A stretch of DNA of 56,800 nt, from NCBI GenBank assembly GCA_024278415.1, contig JAJRTI010000488.1, forward strand, positions 1 to 56,800. Direction: 5' to 3'. Position numbers and translations under genes: made by a program. The DNA comes from Planctomycetota bacterium (GTDB lineage Bacteria > Planctomycetota > Brocadiia > JAJRTI01). The notes beneath the pieces were generated by a model. It was not told the DNA's origin. It did no database searches and saw only the letters and a list, made by a program, of their open reading frames with translations. Shown in pieces: positions 1 through 9,513 of the stretch. How positions within the stretch are numbered: the first letter of the stretch is position 1; each line of letters starts with the position of its first letter.

Positions 1-100
1 ACGCAACCCCCTTGGGGTTGAATCTTGTGCGTAGGCCTTGTACCCAGGGTTGCAGCAACCCTGGGCTAGATGACGGAACCCCTGTGGGGTTCGGCAATGA
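1..100. repeat. Palindromic intergenic repeat cluster
   Basis: Three short hairpins lie in tandem: an AACCCC/GGGGTT stem near position 5-20, an ACCCAGGGTTG/CAACCCTGGG stem at about 50-73, and an AACCCC/GGGGTT stem at about 78-92. No credible reading frame crosses them. From memory, repeats of this type are common between genes in planctomycete-like genomes; that is knowledge of the group and not a search result. Confidence 0.6.
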
Positions 101-129
101 CCACGGCGCGTCTTCGCTCCCAAGTTGTG

Positions 130-300
130 GGTAAAGAGCAGGGGTTCCCCCCCTTGAAGGGGGGGATTGCGGTTTGCGATCCACGTCCCCCCTTCCAGGG
201 GGGACTACAGGGGGGTCGGGACAGGAGGGCCGCCCGGCTTCCGCCGAGGCTACCCCCCCCTTGGGTTCCCCCCCTTGAAGGGGGGGATTGCAGGTTTCCG
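130..300. repeat. Duplicated poly-C/poly-G hairpin unit
   Basis: A hairpin unit (GTTCCCCCCC, then TTGAA, then GGGGGGGATTGC) occurs almost identically at about 144-172 and 265-293. Between them is a related CCCCCC/GGGGGG unit at about 186-222. The translated product is low-complexity Pro/Gly/Lys and does not look like a protein. This is non-coding repeat downstream of the minus-strand gene ending at 323, where it could also end transcription. Confidence 0.65.
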
Positions 301-322
301 CATCGCGGCCGCTTTGGACGCG

Positions 323-1768
323 TCACGGCCGGGCCGTGCGCATGAATGGCGAACGGCCCACGAGCAGCGCGTCCTCGACTTGCGCCAAAGGTTTGCCATT
401 CTGCAAAGCTTCGACGCGCACGCGATAGCGCCCCGCGGGCAGGCCTTCGACCGGCAGTTTGGCCGTCAGGAGGGCGCCGCTGGGGCGGGGGATGGATTGC
501 TGCTTGACGACGCGGTTGGCCGAGTCGAGCAGGGACGCGCGCAGGGTCAGCTTGCCGCGCGTCTGTGCGCCGAAGCCGATGCGCGCGGCGAGGCCGACCG
601 GCAGGCCGTCGGAGAACGCCGCGCGGCTGTCGAGCCGAAGCATGAGCGCCGGGGGGACCTTGCCGGTGCGCCGAGTGGCGACGACGGTCGCGCCTGCCGC
701 GTCGAGCACGCGGATGTCGGCATCCCACTGCTCTACTGCGCTTGGCGCGGCGAACGACACTGTCGCGCTCCCGCGGCCGTTCGGCTCCAGGGCCAGGCGG
801 GCCTGGGCTTGGGTTTGGCTTCCAGGTGTTGAAAACGCGAGCGCGACTGTGTACTGGCCTGCGCGGCCGGACAGATCCCGCAGGCTGATCGTCATCTCAT
901 TCTCCCCCGCGCCCACGCCGGCCAGCCTCAGCTCCTCCACCTCCAGCCGCTTGTCGCCGAGGATCAGCGCACCGAACTGGTTGGGGTCGTGCCAACTGCT
1001 CACCGGGGTGAGGCAGGTGTATTCCTCGGTGTCCCAGTCCGCGCTGGTGATGTTGAAGCGCACCTCGTGCCCGGCCGGCGCGGCCGCGAGGCCGATGGAC
1101 TTGAGAGGCAGACGCATCTCGATGGACCAGTAGCCCGCCTCGATCGACACCGCGCGCTCCAGGTGGGACGCCCACTCCAGATCCGTCTCCCGCGCGTGCT
1201 TCGTATCGCCCGGGCCGGCCCCGCGCGGATCGAGCACGACGCGGATGCGGTGCCGCGCGTCGTAGAGCACGCCCTCGCTGTTGAGGATCAGTTGGAAGTA
1301 TTCGCGGCCCGTGGCGAAGGGGTCGAAGAACAACTCGACCTCGTCGTCCTTCCAGATTTGGCCATTGTCCGCATCGTGTGTCAGCGCGCGCAGGGGCTTG
1401 CCAGGCTCGCGCTGGAGCTTGACGCCGAAGTAGAGCGCGCGGTCGTCGTACACGGCCCACGCTTCGCGGCTGTGGCGGGCCGGGACCGAGGACAGGCCGA
1501 TGGAGAAGCTGCCGAGCCGCGCGGCCGGCGTTCGCCAACACGCGTCCGTCAGCTTGCCGTCGATGCGCGGCGCGGCCGCGACCTTGGGGATACGCCAGCT
1601 CCGCGGTGCGCGCGGCGCGGCCTTAGTCGCGCTCGCGGGGTCGGCGAAGCGCACGTCTTCGAGCATGGCCGCGGCGAAAGCGGATTGCGCAAGGGCCATC
1701 GCACACAGCGCCGCGGCGCTAACGAGCGAACGGCCCGGCCGCGAGTTGGAATGGCAGAAGCGTTTCAT
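323..1768 (-). CDS. Secreted CBM9-like sugar-binding protein
   Basis: A 481-aa protein with a signal peptide (about residues 1-33). Residues about 60-270 look like a CBM9/DOMON-type carbohydrate-binding beta-sandwich: an IDGKLTDACW opening, YDDRALYFGVKL near 107-118, and the acidic-aromatic signature DDEVELFFDP at 141-150. The C-terminal 200 residues are beta-rich and Ig-like, without recognisable catalytic residues. The chosen ATG follows GGAGAG at short spacing. The gene overlaps the end of the upstream gene (1719-2675) by 50 bases, so the two are probably co-transcribed and translationally coupled. The role is inferred to be binding of polysaccharide outside the cell or in the periplasm. 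The exact ligand cannot be read from the sequence. Confidence 0.8.
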   Translation of the reverse strand: MKRFCHSNSRPGRSLVSAAALCAMALAQSAFAAAMLEDVRFADPASATKAAPRAPRSWRIPKVAAAPRIDGKLTDACWRTPAARLGSFSIGLSSVPARHSREAWAVYDDRALYFGVKLQREPGKPLRALTHDADNGQIWKDDEVELFFDPFATGREYFQLILNSEGVLYDARHRIRVVLDPRGAGPGDTKHARETDLEWASHLERAVSIEAGYWSIEMRLPLKSIGLAAAPAGHEVRFNITSADWDTEEYTCLTPVSSWHDPNQFGALILGDKRLEVEELRLAGVGAGENEMTISLRDLSGRAGQYTVALAFSTPGSQTQAQARLALEPNGRGSATVSFAAPSAVEQWDADIRVLDAAGATVVATRRTGKVPPALMLRLDSRAAFSDGLPVGLAARIGFGAQTRGKLTLRASLLDSANRVVKQQSIPRPSGALLTAKLPVEGLPAGRYRVRVEALQNGKPLAQVEDALLVGRSPFMRTARP

Positions 1769-2675
1769 GTTCTCTCCGGTTAGGGGCGCTGCCCAACGCG
1801 AGGCGCACCGCGTACTGGCCCGGCGCGAGTTTGGGCAACTCGACTTCGACGACGCACAGCGCGGCGGCGAGCTGCGTGGCCGCGTGGCGATAGCTCGACC
1901 GGCCGTCGGGCGAGGTGATGTCCCAGCGCAGGTCGCGCAGGCCCCGCGGCCATACCTTGTCCGCCACGTGGACGCGCAAGGGCAGGCGCTTGTCCGTGGT
2001 GGGCACGACGCGGCCCGCGAGCAGCTCCGCTTGGATCGCGGGCTCCGCGAGCGCTTCGAGCTTCACGTCGTCCACGTAGAGCACGGGCGAGTCGGCTTGG
2101 CTGGGTGTGGCTTTGAACCCCACGCCGACATCTGCGCGTTGCGTGTTGCCCATGTGGAAGGTGAACTCTTGCGACGAATAAGTCCATTCCCCGCGGCGGC
2201 CCAGCAGGCGGAGGGTGTGGGCCGCGATGGGCGGTGCGCCGCGCTTGCCCCACTGGCGCATGGTGAGCCGGCCTCCGTATACCCTGGGCCCGCGTGCGAC
2301 CCAGACCCAAGCGGACAGGCGCATGCGCCGGCCGTCGTAGGGCCTCAGGGGCTCGGCCTTGAGCTTTTGTTGCGCGATGAGAACGCGGTCCGGCCCCACA
2401 GTGGTGTGATCGAAGCACACGGATTGCTTGCCCGAGTGCACGATGTTCGTCGAATAGAAGATCGACTCGGGCCGCGGCTTAGCGCCTGTCTTGGGCCGCG
2501 GGGGCCAGTCGGCGAAGCGCCACGCCTTGGCCGCGGCATCCTCGAAGCTGCTGTCGCGCACGAGGAGGATGTCTTGGTTGGGCTGCGCGGCCAGCGGCGG
2601 CAGGGCCGCGGCGAACGCTGCCGCGCCTGGCAACAGGAGAATGAAGTGAGCGAGGCGGGTGGCCGAGTGACGCAT
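1719..2675 (-). CDS. Secreted carbohydrate-binding-like protein (jelly-roll)
   Basis: A 318-aa protein with a signal peptide (about 1-30, ending near LPPLAAQ). Residues about 35-190 read as a galactose-binding-like jelly roll of CBM4/CBM22 type: SFEDAAAKAWRF near the start, HSGKQSVCFDH in the first third, and a closing DSPVLYVDDVKLEAL strand, which is typical of these modules. The C-terminal part is a second beta domain with no catalytic motif. The start is supported by GAGGA about 8 bases upstream of the ATG. It is the middle gene of the minus-strand set 323-6845 and probably works with the CBM9-like and GH42-like proteins on one polysaccharide. The family is assigned from fold-like motifs only. 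Confidence 0.7.
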   Translation of the reverse strand: MRHSATRLAHFILLLPGAAAFAAALPPLAAQPNQDILLVRDSSFEDAAAKAWRFADWPPRPKTGAKPRPESIFYSTNIVHSGKQSVCFDHTTVGPDRVLIAQQKLKAEPLRPYDGRRMRLSAWVWVARGPRVYGGRLTMRQWGKRGAPPIAAHTLRLLGRRGEWTYSSQEFTFHMGNTQRADVGVGFKATPSQADSPVLYVDDVKLEALAEPAIQAELLAGRVVPTTDKRLPLRVHVADKVWPRGLRDLRWDITSPDGRSSYRHAATQLAAALCVVEVELPKLAPGQYAVRLALGSAPNRREHETLLPFQLAAGPFAR

Positions 2676-2990
2676 GAGGGGTTTCCTCAGCCAAGGAGAC
2701 GCAACGCAGGTGGCTCGTAGTAGGGCGATTTATCGCCCGCCACCGTGGCGCAGCAACGGGCGTAGCCGCAGCCGCCAGGCTGCGGGCATTCAACAGATGA
2801 GCGACGACGCCCCATGCTGGCGCATGCGGCTACCGCAGCCGCCAGGCGGAGGGCCGGTTGTAACGCTCCATCCAGAGCGACATGATAAGGCGCAAACATG
2901 GGGGGATCAACTGGGCCGCGCGGCCAGCGTGTGCGCCACTTGATCCGAGTGTCTCCGACGTTTCTCTACTTGGGCTGGTGAGAATGCGGG
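2676..2990. repeat. Intergenic repeat block
   Basis: This gap between two minus-strand genes holds two repeat fragments. Positions 2716-2740 carry the GTAGTAGGGCGATTTATCGC core also found at 7185-7207 and, inverted, at about 38075-38095. Positions 2762-2848 carry the GTAGCCGCAGCCGCCAGG...GCATGCGGCTACC unit also found at 31234-31319. A short TGAGAATGCGGGCTA word at 2980-2995 recurs with one extra base at 22245-22260. No gene is visible. Confidence 0.6.
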
Positions 2991-5900
2991 CTAATGCGCC
3001 TTCAACCATGCCTCGAACGTCTGCGCGTTCCCCAGATAATAGAGCCGCGTCGTGTTGGGGGGGATGTCGAGCCGAACCGTGGCGGCGCCGCGCACCACGG
3101 TCTCGCGAGCGAACACGTCGTACACGTCGTTCGTGCGAGGCAGGTGGAGCAAGCCCGTGGCCCGAGCGGCGCCGGTGTGCAGCGCGATGAACTGGCGGCT
3201 CGCAAACAGGATGTCGTCTCCGTCCCAATACACGTGCACGCCGGCGAAGCGGGCGATGTTGCGCATCAGCGCGGGGGTGAGGTAAGGGACGGCCGCGTAC
3301 ACAGAGTTCCACTGCCCGCGAGGGCCGTCGATGGTCCGCACGCAAAGGGCGGCCATGTCCCGGCGGACCTTGCCGTCGAGCACCCAATGGCCGAGCACGC
3401 GCGTGCCCTTGCCGCTGGCCTGCGGATCGACATAGATGACCGGCCAGACCTCGTTGCCGAACCGCGCCCACGTCCCGCCGGGCGGGAAGGGCAGGGCGGC
3501 CAAGTCTTCGGCCGCGTTCAGGCCCGCGAGGATCGGATGCTTCACGCCTGCCAAACGATAGGTCTGGACGGCCTTGCGCTGGAGCTGCTTCACGCCGGGG
3601 ATGCCGATCAATTCGGCCACGTTGTCGGGCGAGGGATGCTTGCCCACCCGCGCCATGCCGGGCGCCCAAAGCCACACGAGCGTGCGGCCGCCCCCCTTGC
3701 ACAGCTCCAGCCATTGCCGCTCCCGCGGCGCCAGGTAAAACGGGTTGAGAAACAGGCACATCTTGTATTGCTTCAATCGCCCAGTCTCGGCGAGCCGCGG
3801 AATGTCCGCCAAGTTGTAGAGGTCGTACGGCGCGCCGATGCGCGGCATGCCGTTGACGAGCGTGAGGCGGCCGATCGTGATGTTGATCTGAGGCGTCGGC
3901 GAAAAGATGTCCTGGCCGGTGAGCGTCTCGCCGTGATAGAAGACCGCAATCTCGGCGGACGGGCCGCGGCCGGGCAAGGTGAGCGCGAAGTCGTACACCT
4001 TCTTGATGCGCCGGGCGAACGCGGCGATCGCGGGGTCGATGAACCACTCCCGCGCGCGTGCGCCGGCCTGGCCTTGGGCGAACTCGCACCACCACCAGCC
4101 GACGCCGCGCGTGAGCGCGGCCGCGGCGTCCCGCTTCATCACCTCCAAGGTCGCGCGGCGGCTGAACGTCTTCGGCATGTGTTCCGCGAGATAGGTGCGC
4201 GTGTCCTGCTCGTAGATCCAGAGCTTGTTGTGCAGGCGAAGGCTGTCGATGATGTTGTGGCCCCAGTAGGGCCCGCCGGGGCGACGCGCACGGTTGTATT
4301 CGCTCGGGCTGACGTAGAAGTCGAGGTCGGGCGTGCGGCAGGCCCGCGCGACCGCGGTGTGGCCGCGGAAGCCCGGCACGGACGTGAACAGTTGCGGAAT
4401 TGCATAGCCGTAGTAACAGCCCGCCAGCAGCCGGCCGTCGGAAGCCTCTTTGACGGCCCGCCCCCACGCGGCGAAGGTGTCGAGCATGGCCTCGGCGAAG
4501 CATTGGTAGTAGTCCATGGGCAGCGCACCCACGCCCGGCGCGAGCGGGTCGCGCAGCGAACCCGCGCCCGCGGGCCGGCCCAGCCCAACCAACACGTCGC
4601 AGACGCGCTCCCGATCGAAGCGCGCCGGCTCCAGAATATCGTCGAAGCGAATACTCGGTTGCCGCCAGGCGCGGCGCAGCGCGTCCTCGGTTTTGTACTT
4701 GCCGATGAGATACTCCCGGAACGTGCGCCGGGCCGCCATCGAGAAGTCGCCGGCTTCCCACTGCCGCCGCGGCTTCGCGTCGTAGCGGCCGGCGGAGTTG
4801 ATGAACAGGTTGCGTTCGCCGCCGCCCCAGTAGTTTTCGCCCGCGCGGCCGGCCATGAAGCATAGGCCGATCACGTTCGCCGCGTAGGGCTGCGCGCGCA
4901 TGTGCCGCACGAGCCGTGCGAGCGCGGCCGCGCCCGCGCGGCGCCAGGCCTGCGACATGAAGGTCGGCCGCACCTGGCCCCGATCCGGCACAAACAGGCT
5001 GAGTGGGATCACGAGCGCGCCCCGGCCGCCCAGCATCTGCTCCGAGGGACGCTCGAACAACCACGCGGGGTTGGGGTCCATCCACACCGCGGGCAGCAGC
5101 TTGGCGTCCGGGTCGATCTCCACGGCCGCAGACAGCATCCGATCCACCTGCGCGAACCACCACGGATAAAACGCATCCTCTTCGCCCGGCGCGCAAATGG
5201 GCGAACCTTGGATGCTGGGCCGAAACATTTTCACGCCCGTGGCCGCGTACGCGCTGTAGCGGCGGTCATTGCCGTACGACGAAGCCCAGAGGATCGGCGC
5301 GGTCGGCTTGCCGTCGATGAGGAGAGTGGGATTCCCCTCGAGGGTCCGGACCTCGCAGCGGGGGAACTCTCGGCGCGGCGGCGGAGGCGCCTGCCCGCGA
5401 TCGACCTCCACCGTGAAGCGGAGGCCGTACCGATCCGCGCGCGCGCCCGGCAGGTCGGCTGCGAGATCGGCCGCGGCGTCGGGGGTAGAGACGAGCAGCG
5501 TCGCGCGCGTGCGCCGCGGCGCGTAGTCGGGCACGGGCACGGACAGCGACACGCGATGCTGGCCCGGCCCCCATCGGCTGGTGCGCGCCTCGTCGGGCCG
5601 CAGGTAGGCGCCCCACAGTTCGAAGTCGTGGTTGCGCCAGTACGACGGCTGCCCCAGCCGCACGACGATGGCGTAGTCCCGGCGAAGCGCCTCCGCGCAC
5701 TCGAACGTGATGCGGATCTCGGCTCTGTGTCCGGGCTGGACGGGCTGCGGCGCGATCTCCAATGCGGCCACCTTGAGCCGAGCTTCGGCCGCGACGATGG
5801 GCCGCGCGACGTTCCACGGCCAATGCCAGCGCGTGTTGGGCCACGTCCTCACGCGGCAGGGCGCCCAGCGCTTGTCGCGGAACCCCGGCTTGCGCCAATC

Positions 5901-6845
5901 GTTGACCCTGCCGCGGTCTTGCTGGCCGAGCCACGCGCCGTCCGTGGCGACGATCGTGCGCTTGCCGTCTTGGCCCACGAGCACGAGTTCCGCGAGCAGG
6001 CCGTGGCTGCCGACTTCGTAGATGTCGTCCACCTGCGCGGCCAGCACGTTTTCGCCCTTGGCGAACCAGTCGGCCGGAATGCGCATGGCCTTGGCCGTGC
6101 GAAGCGAGCCGCCGTTGTAACTGATGTCGCCCAGAGCGAAGCGGTCGTTGACCCACGTGCCCTTGAGCCGGTCGAACGCGCAGGCGAGCAGCCACGCCTC
6201 CCGGATCTGCGCCGGGTCGTCCACCTGGAACGTGCGGCGGAAGTAGCGCGTCAGCGGCTCCCGATGGGGAATGTAGAGCGACGGCTCGCACCAGATCCAG
6301 TTGGCTGTCCATCGGCGCGCCCATTCGATCGGCAGCACCAGCTTCGGCCCGAACGCTTCCAACTCGCCGATGGCCACCTGGCCCGTGGGAGCGGACTTGA
6401 CCACGAGCCGGATGGCGGTCGTCTTCACGGGTCGGGCCAGTCGGTGTCGGATGGCCTGCTCGGGCCGGGCCTGCGAGGCATCGCCCGCGGCCACCTCGCG
6501 CCACTCGCCTCCTTGGCGCGCTTCGACGACGTACGCGCCGGGCGGGCCGGCCTCTTTGAGAGGGCACTCGAGGAGACCTCGCAGCACCACCTCATGAATC
6601 TCAACGGGCACGCGCCACTCGATCCGAAGCCAGACCGGCAGAACTCCCTTTTCCGACACCCAGCCGGTTCGCGGATTGCCATCGCAGGCTTTTGCGGCCG
6701 AGAAGTTGAAATATGGCGCGGAAGCCACCGCGCTCGGCATCCCGCCCGATTGCGCGAGCGCGAGGTCGACGGGGTCCGTCTCCGCGGGGGCGGCAGACCG
6801 CGTGACGAGCATGAGCTGAAGCAGACAAAGCGACAGGGGCTTCAT
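2991..6845 (-). CDS. Large secreted GH42-like glycoside hydrolase with discoidin domain
   Basis: A 1284-aa protein with a signal peptide (about 1-20). Residues about 30-170 resemble a discoidin (F5/8 type C) module. Residues about 175-350 resemble the sugar-binding jelly roll of GH2 or rhamnosidase enzymes (FRRTFQV, then a WVND motif). From about 515 a TIM-barrel-like region follows, with GH42-type features: a GKYKTEDALRRAW segment, AGRAGENYWGG near 663 and LWIYEQDTRTYL near 872, either of which could carry a catalytic Glu. The remainder fits a trimerisation-like and C-terminal beta domain (about 950-1284). The ATG follows GGAG by 8 bases. It lies first in the minus-strand trio with two binding proteins. 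The substrate is unknown; beta-galactoside or a related polysaccharide is inferred from the GH42 likeness. Confidence 0.75.
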   Translation of the reverse strand: MKPLSLCLLQLMLVTRSAAPAETDPVDLALAQSGGMPSAVASAPYFNFSAAKACDGNPRTGWVSEKGVLPVWLRIEWRVPVEIHEVVLRGLLECPLKEAGPPGAYVVEARQGGEWREVAAGDASQARPEQAIRHRLARPVKTTAIRLVVKSAPTGQVAIGELEAFGPKLVLPIEWARRWTANWIWCEPSLYIPHREPLTRYFRRTFQVDDPAQIREAWLLACAFDRLKGTWVNDRFALGDISYNGGSLRTAKAMRIPADWFAKGENVLAAQVDDIYEVGSHGLLAELVLVGQDGKRTIVATDGAWLGQQDRGRVNDWRKPGFRDKRWAPCRVRTWPNTRWHWPWNVARPIVAAEARLKVAALEIAPQPVQPGHRAEIRITFECAEALRRDYAIVVRLGQPSYWRNHDFELWGAYLRPDEARTSRWGPGQHRVSLSVPVPDYAPRRTRATLLVSTPDAAADLAADLPGARADRYGLRFTVEVDRGQAPPPPRREFPRCEVRTLEGNPTLLIDGKPTAPILWASSYGNDRRYSAYAATGVKMFRPSIQGSPICAPGEEDAFYPWWFAQVDRMLSAAVEIDPDAKLLPAVWMDPNPAWLFERPSEQMLGGRGALVIPLSLFVPDRGQVRPTFMSQAWRRAGAAALARLVRHMRAQPYAANVIGLCFMAGRAGENYWGGGERNLFINSAGRYDAKPRRQWEAGDFSMAARRTFREYLIGKYKTEDALRRAWRQPSIRFDDILEPARFDRERVCDVLVGLGRPAGAGSLRDPLAPGVGALPMDYYQCFAEAMLDTFAAWGRAVKEASDGRLLAGCYYGYAIPQLFTSVPGFRGHTAVARACRTPDLDFYVSPSEYNRARRPGGPYWGHNIIDSLRLHNKLWIYEQDTRTYLAEHMPKTFSRRATLEVMKRDAAAALTRGVGWWWCEFAQGQAGARAREWFIDPAIAAFARRIKKVYDFALTLPGRGPSAEIAVFYHGETLTGQDIFSPTPQINITIGRLTLVNGMPRIGAPYDLYNLADIPRLAETGRLKQYKMCLFLNPFYLAPRERQWLELCKGGGRTLVWLWAPGMARVGKHPSPDNVAELIGIPGVKQLQRKAVQTYRLAGVKHPILAGLNAAEDLAALPFPPGGTWARFGNEVWPVIYVDPQASGKGTRVLGHWVLDGKVRRDMAALCVRTIDGPRGQWNSVYAAVPYLTPALMRNIARFAGVHVYWDGDDILFASRQFIALHTGAARATGLLHLPRTNDVYDVFARETVVRGAATVRLDIPPNTTRLYYLGNAQTFEAWLKAH

Positions 6846-7480
6846 CGTGTGTCTCCATCATGAACGGAGTTCCGGAGAGTTTCCGGAGTTCCCGGGGCCA
6901 TACGGAGCAAGGCGGGCTGCGCCCGCAACCCAAGGCTACTGACCGCCGTGGATCAGAGGCAAGACATGGCGTGTGGAGCGCAGGATCGCTGTTCTGTATT
7001 GCGTATTGCGTATTCGGATCGCGATCCGAGATACGCAATACGGAATACGCAATACGTTGTCGAGAGTGCGCGCACACCGCGCAACTTCTTGTTTTTTGTC
7101 GCGGTTGCTGACCGCGAAGGCACTACGCTTCCTCCAACACATTGCTTGGAGGAAGAGGCGGCTGCGCCGCCGTCGGGCCGCTTGTAGTAGGGCGATTTAT
7201 CGCCCGTCTGCCTCGTGAGAGCAAGGCCGTTCGACGGGCAATGAATTGCCCTACTACAAACCACGTCGCCTCGCGCCGCACACATCGACAACATGTTGTC
7301 GCGAGATTTACGCTAAGGAGCTGAGGCCCAAGTTAGTTTGCACGGTCGTCGATGTCCAGGATCGCGTAGCCTGCGTGGCATCCATGCCTCGTGATCTGCT
7401 GCGTTGTCATCGCATCTTCACCATGCCATACTATTGCGGCCGGACATGGCAGAACATCAGATGCACATGGAGTAAGGCCA
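6846..7480. other. Intergenic region between divergent genes, repeat-filled
   Basis: No gene is supported in this 635-base gap. It contains a GCGGGCTGCGCCCGC hairpin at about 6913-6927, a region of direct and inverted TTGCGTATT/AATACGCAA words at about 6990-7055 that forms imperfect hairpins, and the long repeat R1 at 7070-7301. The last 180 bases before the next start look unstructured. A GGAG at 7468-7471 precedes the ATG at 7481. Confidence 0.6.
7070..7301 (+). repeat. Long structured repeat R1, copy 1
   Basis: About 230 bp that match, in inverted orientation, positions 37977-38210. The order of blocks is: GCAACTTCTTGTTTTT, then ACTACGCTT, a hairpin at about 7131-7158 (CTTCCTCCA paired with TGGAGGAAG), GCCGTCGGGCCGCTT, the TAGTAGGGCGATTTATCGCC core, GACGGGCAATGAATTGCC, CACGTCGCCTC, and finally a perfect 16-bp palindrome CGACAACATGTTGTCG at 7286-7301. 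The hairpin sequence differs from the other copy but still pairs. It lies 180 bp upstream of a GH110-like gene. Confidence 0.8.
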
Positions 7481-9379
7481 ATGCAACATTCGCGGGCACC
7501 ACTGGCTATGCCCATCCTCGCGGCCGTAGCGGCAAGCAGCCTGTTCCTGGCCGCGTCTCCCCTCCGTGCGCAAGCGGATTCCCAGTACGTGACGCGCACC
7601 GAAGGCCGGCTCGTGCTCGACGCGCAGAAGATGCTCGACGACGCAGTCGCGGCCGGCCGCAAGAAGGTCACACTACCGCCGGGGCGGTTCCACCTCGCCG
7701 GCAAAGGCGCCAGGCTGGTGAACCTCGAAGGCTTCACGCTGGAAGGCGCGGGGCCGGAGAAGACCGTGTTGGTCGCGGACTGGCGCCAACTCGCGCTCGG
7801 CGTCGGCCAGTGCCGCGACGTCACGCTCCGCAACTTCGCGATCGACTGCGACCCCGTGCCTTACGTGCAGGCGACCATCACCGGCATGACTGACCTGGAC
7901 AACGGCCTCGTGGCGATGGACTTCCGCGTCCACAAGGGCTACCCGGGGCTCACCAAGCGCGTGATGAAGCACATGCACGGCTGCGGGCAGTTTTTCGACC
8001 AGAAGACGCGGCGGCTCACTCGGCATCACCACTGGTTCGGCCCTTTGCCCGGGCGCAACGTGCTGCGCATCGACGACATGCACGGCCGGCTCGTGCTGGC
8101 GAAGGGCTGGAAGAATCCCGACCGCGCCAAGGTCGGCGACTATGTCGTGCTGCCCACGGGCCAAGCGCTGCCCTGCGCGATCAGCTACAGCGACGGCGTG
8201 CGCATGGAGGACGTGGCCATCTACGCGTCGTCGTCCATCGCTCTCGGCGCGCGGTTCCTGACTGGCGACAACTACTTCCGCTTCACCATCAAGCCCGGCC
8301 CCCCGCCACCCGGCGCGGCCGAACCGCGGCTGCTCAGCACGAACGCGGACGGCGTGCAATACTTCTGGTGCTCCGGCTCGGCCACCTTCGAGGGCTGCGA
8401 CTTCGGGTTCATGGGCGACGACGGCATCAACATGTCCGGGCTGGGCTTGTATGTTGTGAAAGTCGAGAGCCCGACCCGCTGGATCGCCGCGTCGCGGCTG
8501 CACTTCTCCTACATCAAACACCTCGCGTCCGCGTCGAAGCCGGGCGACGTCGTGCGGCCCCTGCGCTACGGCACCTTCGAGCCGTTGGGCGATCTGCCGA
8601 TCAAGAGCGTGGTCTTCCAAGGCCAGAAGCCGGCCGAGCTGACCGAGACCATCAAGCAGCGCTGCCAGTGGATCGCGTCCCGGCCCGAGTGGGCGTACGT
8701 CGCCGTGGAAGCGGCCCGGCCGCCGAAGGCCCCGGTCGAGGTCGGCGACGTGCTCAGCTTCCGCGCGTTCCTGCCTGACCGATTCGCGATCCGCAACAGC
8801 CGCTTCCACGACACCCGCGCCCGCGGGCTGCTCATCATGGCGTCGAACGGCGTGATCGAGAACAACACGATCGAGCACGCCGCGCTCGCGGGCATCCAAA
8901 TCTGCCACGAACTGCCCAACGGCGCGCCGGATTGGGTGTCGAACCTCGTCGTGCGCAACAACACCATCCGCGACACGTGCTTCGACGACGACATCACCCA
9001 GTACTGGGCGAGCAACCAACTCGCCGCGCTGATGGTGTGCAACCGGCCGATCGCCATCCGGGAGCCGCTCGGCTCATATCCCTGGCTCGCCGGGCACCGG
9101 AACATTCGCCTCGTCGGCAACACCATCGAGGGCTCCGACGTGGCCGGCATTCTGGCGAACGGCCTGGACGGCGGCGAGGTGCGCGGCAACGTCGTGCGCC
9201 GCGTGAACTTGCGCGGCGGCCGCGACGTGGGCGCCAAGGTCGGCCTGAGCGTTCCATACGCGATCACCCTCATGAACTCGCGCAACGTGGCGGTGTCAGG
9301 CAACCGCGTGAGCGACCTCGGCCCCGGCGCGGAGGCCGCGGTCGGCGACTTGGGCGTTTACCCGAAGCCGCAGAAGTGA
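7481..9379 (+). CDS. Secreted right-handed beta-helix protein, GH110-like
   Basis: A 632-aa protein. I chose the ATG at 7481 over an earlier in-frame ATG because GGAG lies 10 bases upstream and the new N-terminus begins a clean signal peptide (about 1-31, ending LRAQ). The body is a parallel beta-helix with repeated short strands. A TLRNFAIDCDP motif near 118-128 and a NADGVQYF...FMGDDGINMSG block near 290-316 resemble the exo-alpha-galactosidase family GH110, where the paired Asp of this block is thought to be catalytic. It shares both motifs with the protein at 36032-37759, so the two are paralogs. The likely role is cleavage of galactosidic or related linkages on an extracellular glycan; a pectate-lyase-fold lyase is the alternative. 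Confidence 0.75.
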   Translation: MQHSRAPLAMPILAAVAASSLFLAASPLRAQADSQYVTRTEGRLVLDAQKMLDDAVAAGRKKVTLPPGRFHLAGKGARLVNLEGFTLEGAGPEKTVLVADWRQLALGVGQCRDVTLRNFAIDCDPVPYVQATITGMTDLDNGLVAMDFRVHKGYPGLTKRVMKHMHGCGQFFDQKTRRLTRHHHWFGPLPGRNVLRIDDMHGRLVLAKGWKNPDRAKVGDYVVLPTGQALPCAISYSDGVRMEDVAIYASSSIALGARFLTGDNYFRFTIKPGPPPPGAAEPRLLSTNADGVQYFWCSGSATFEGCDFGFMGDDGINMSGLGLYVVKVESPTRWIAASRLHFSYIKHLASASKPGDVVRPLRYGTFEPLGDLPIKSVVFQGQKPAELTETIKQRCQWIASRPEWAYVAVEAARPPKAPVEVGDVLSFRAFLPDRFAIRNSRFHDTRARGLLIMASNGVIENNTIEHAALAGIQICHELPNGAPDWVSNLVVRNNTIRDTCFDDDITQYWASNQLAALMVCNRPIAIREPLGSYPWLAGHRNIRLVGNTIEGSDVAGILANGLDGGEVRGNVVRRVNLRGGRDVGAKVGLSVPYAITLMNSRNVAVSGNRVSDLGPGAEAAVGDLGVYPKPQK

Positions 9380-9430
9380 TCGCCGCACCTGGCTGCGATG
9401 GTCCCTCCCCATGAATCGAAACAGTCTGGG

Positions 9431-9479
9431 TCGGAACGCCTTCGCGTTCCGACGGACGGCGAAGGCCGTCCGCTCCGGA
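9431..9479. repeat. Double-hairpin REP-like element, copy A
   Basis: Two adjacent hairpins, GGAACGC-CTTC-GCGTTCC and GGACGGC-GAAG-GCCGTCC, are closed by an outer CGGA/TCCG pairing, which gives a clover-like fold. Copies occur at 33395-33443, 38476-38526 (inverted) and 41037-41110 (with an insertion). It lies between the two beta-helix genes. Confidence 0.75.
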
Positions 9480-9513
9480 GTTGCGGCCATGAGCCGCGTT
9501 AGGAGAACACGCA

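Noticed and set aside
70..345. Proline-rich small proteins at the left edge
   Set aside because: They are translations of the CCCCCC/GGGGGG repeats; both strands give similar open frames.
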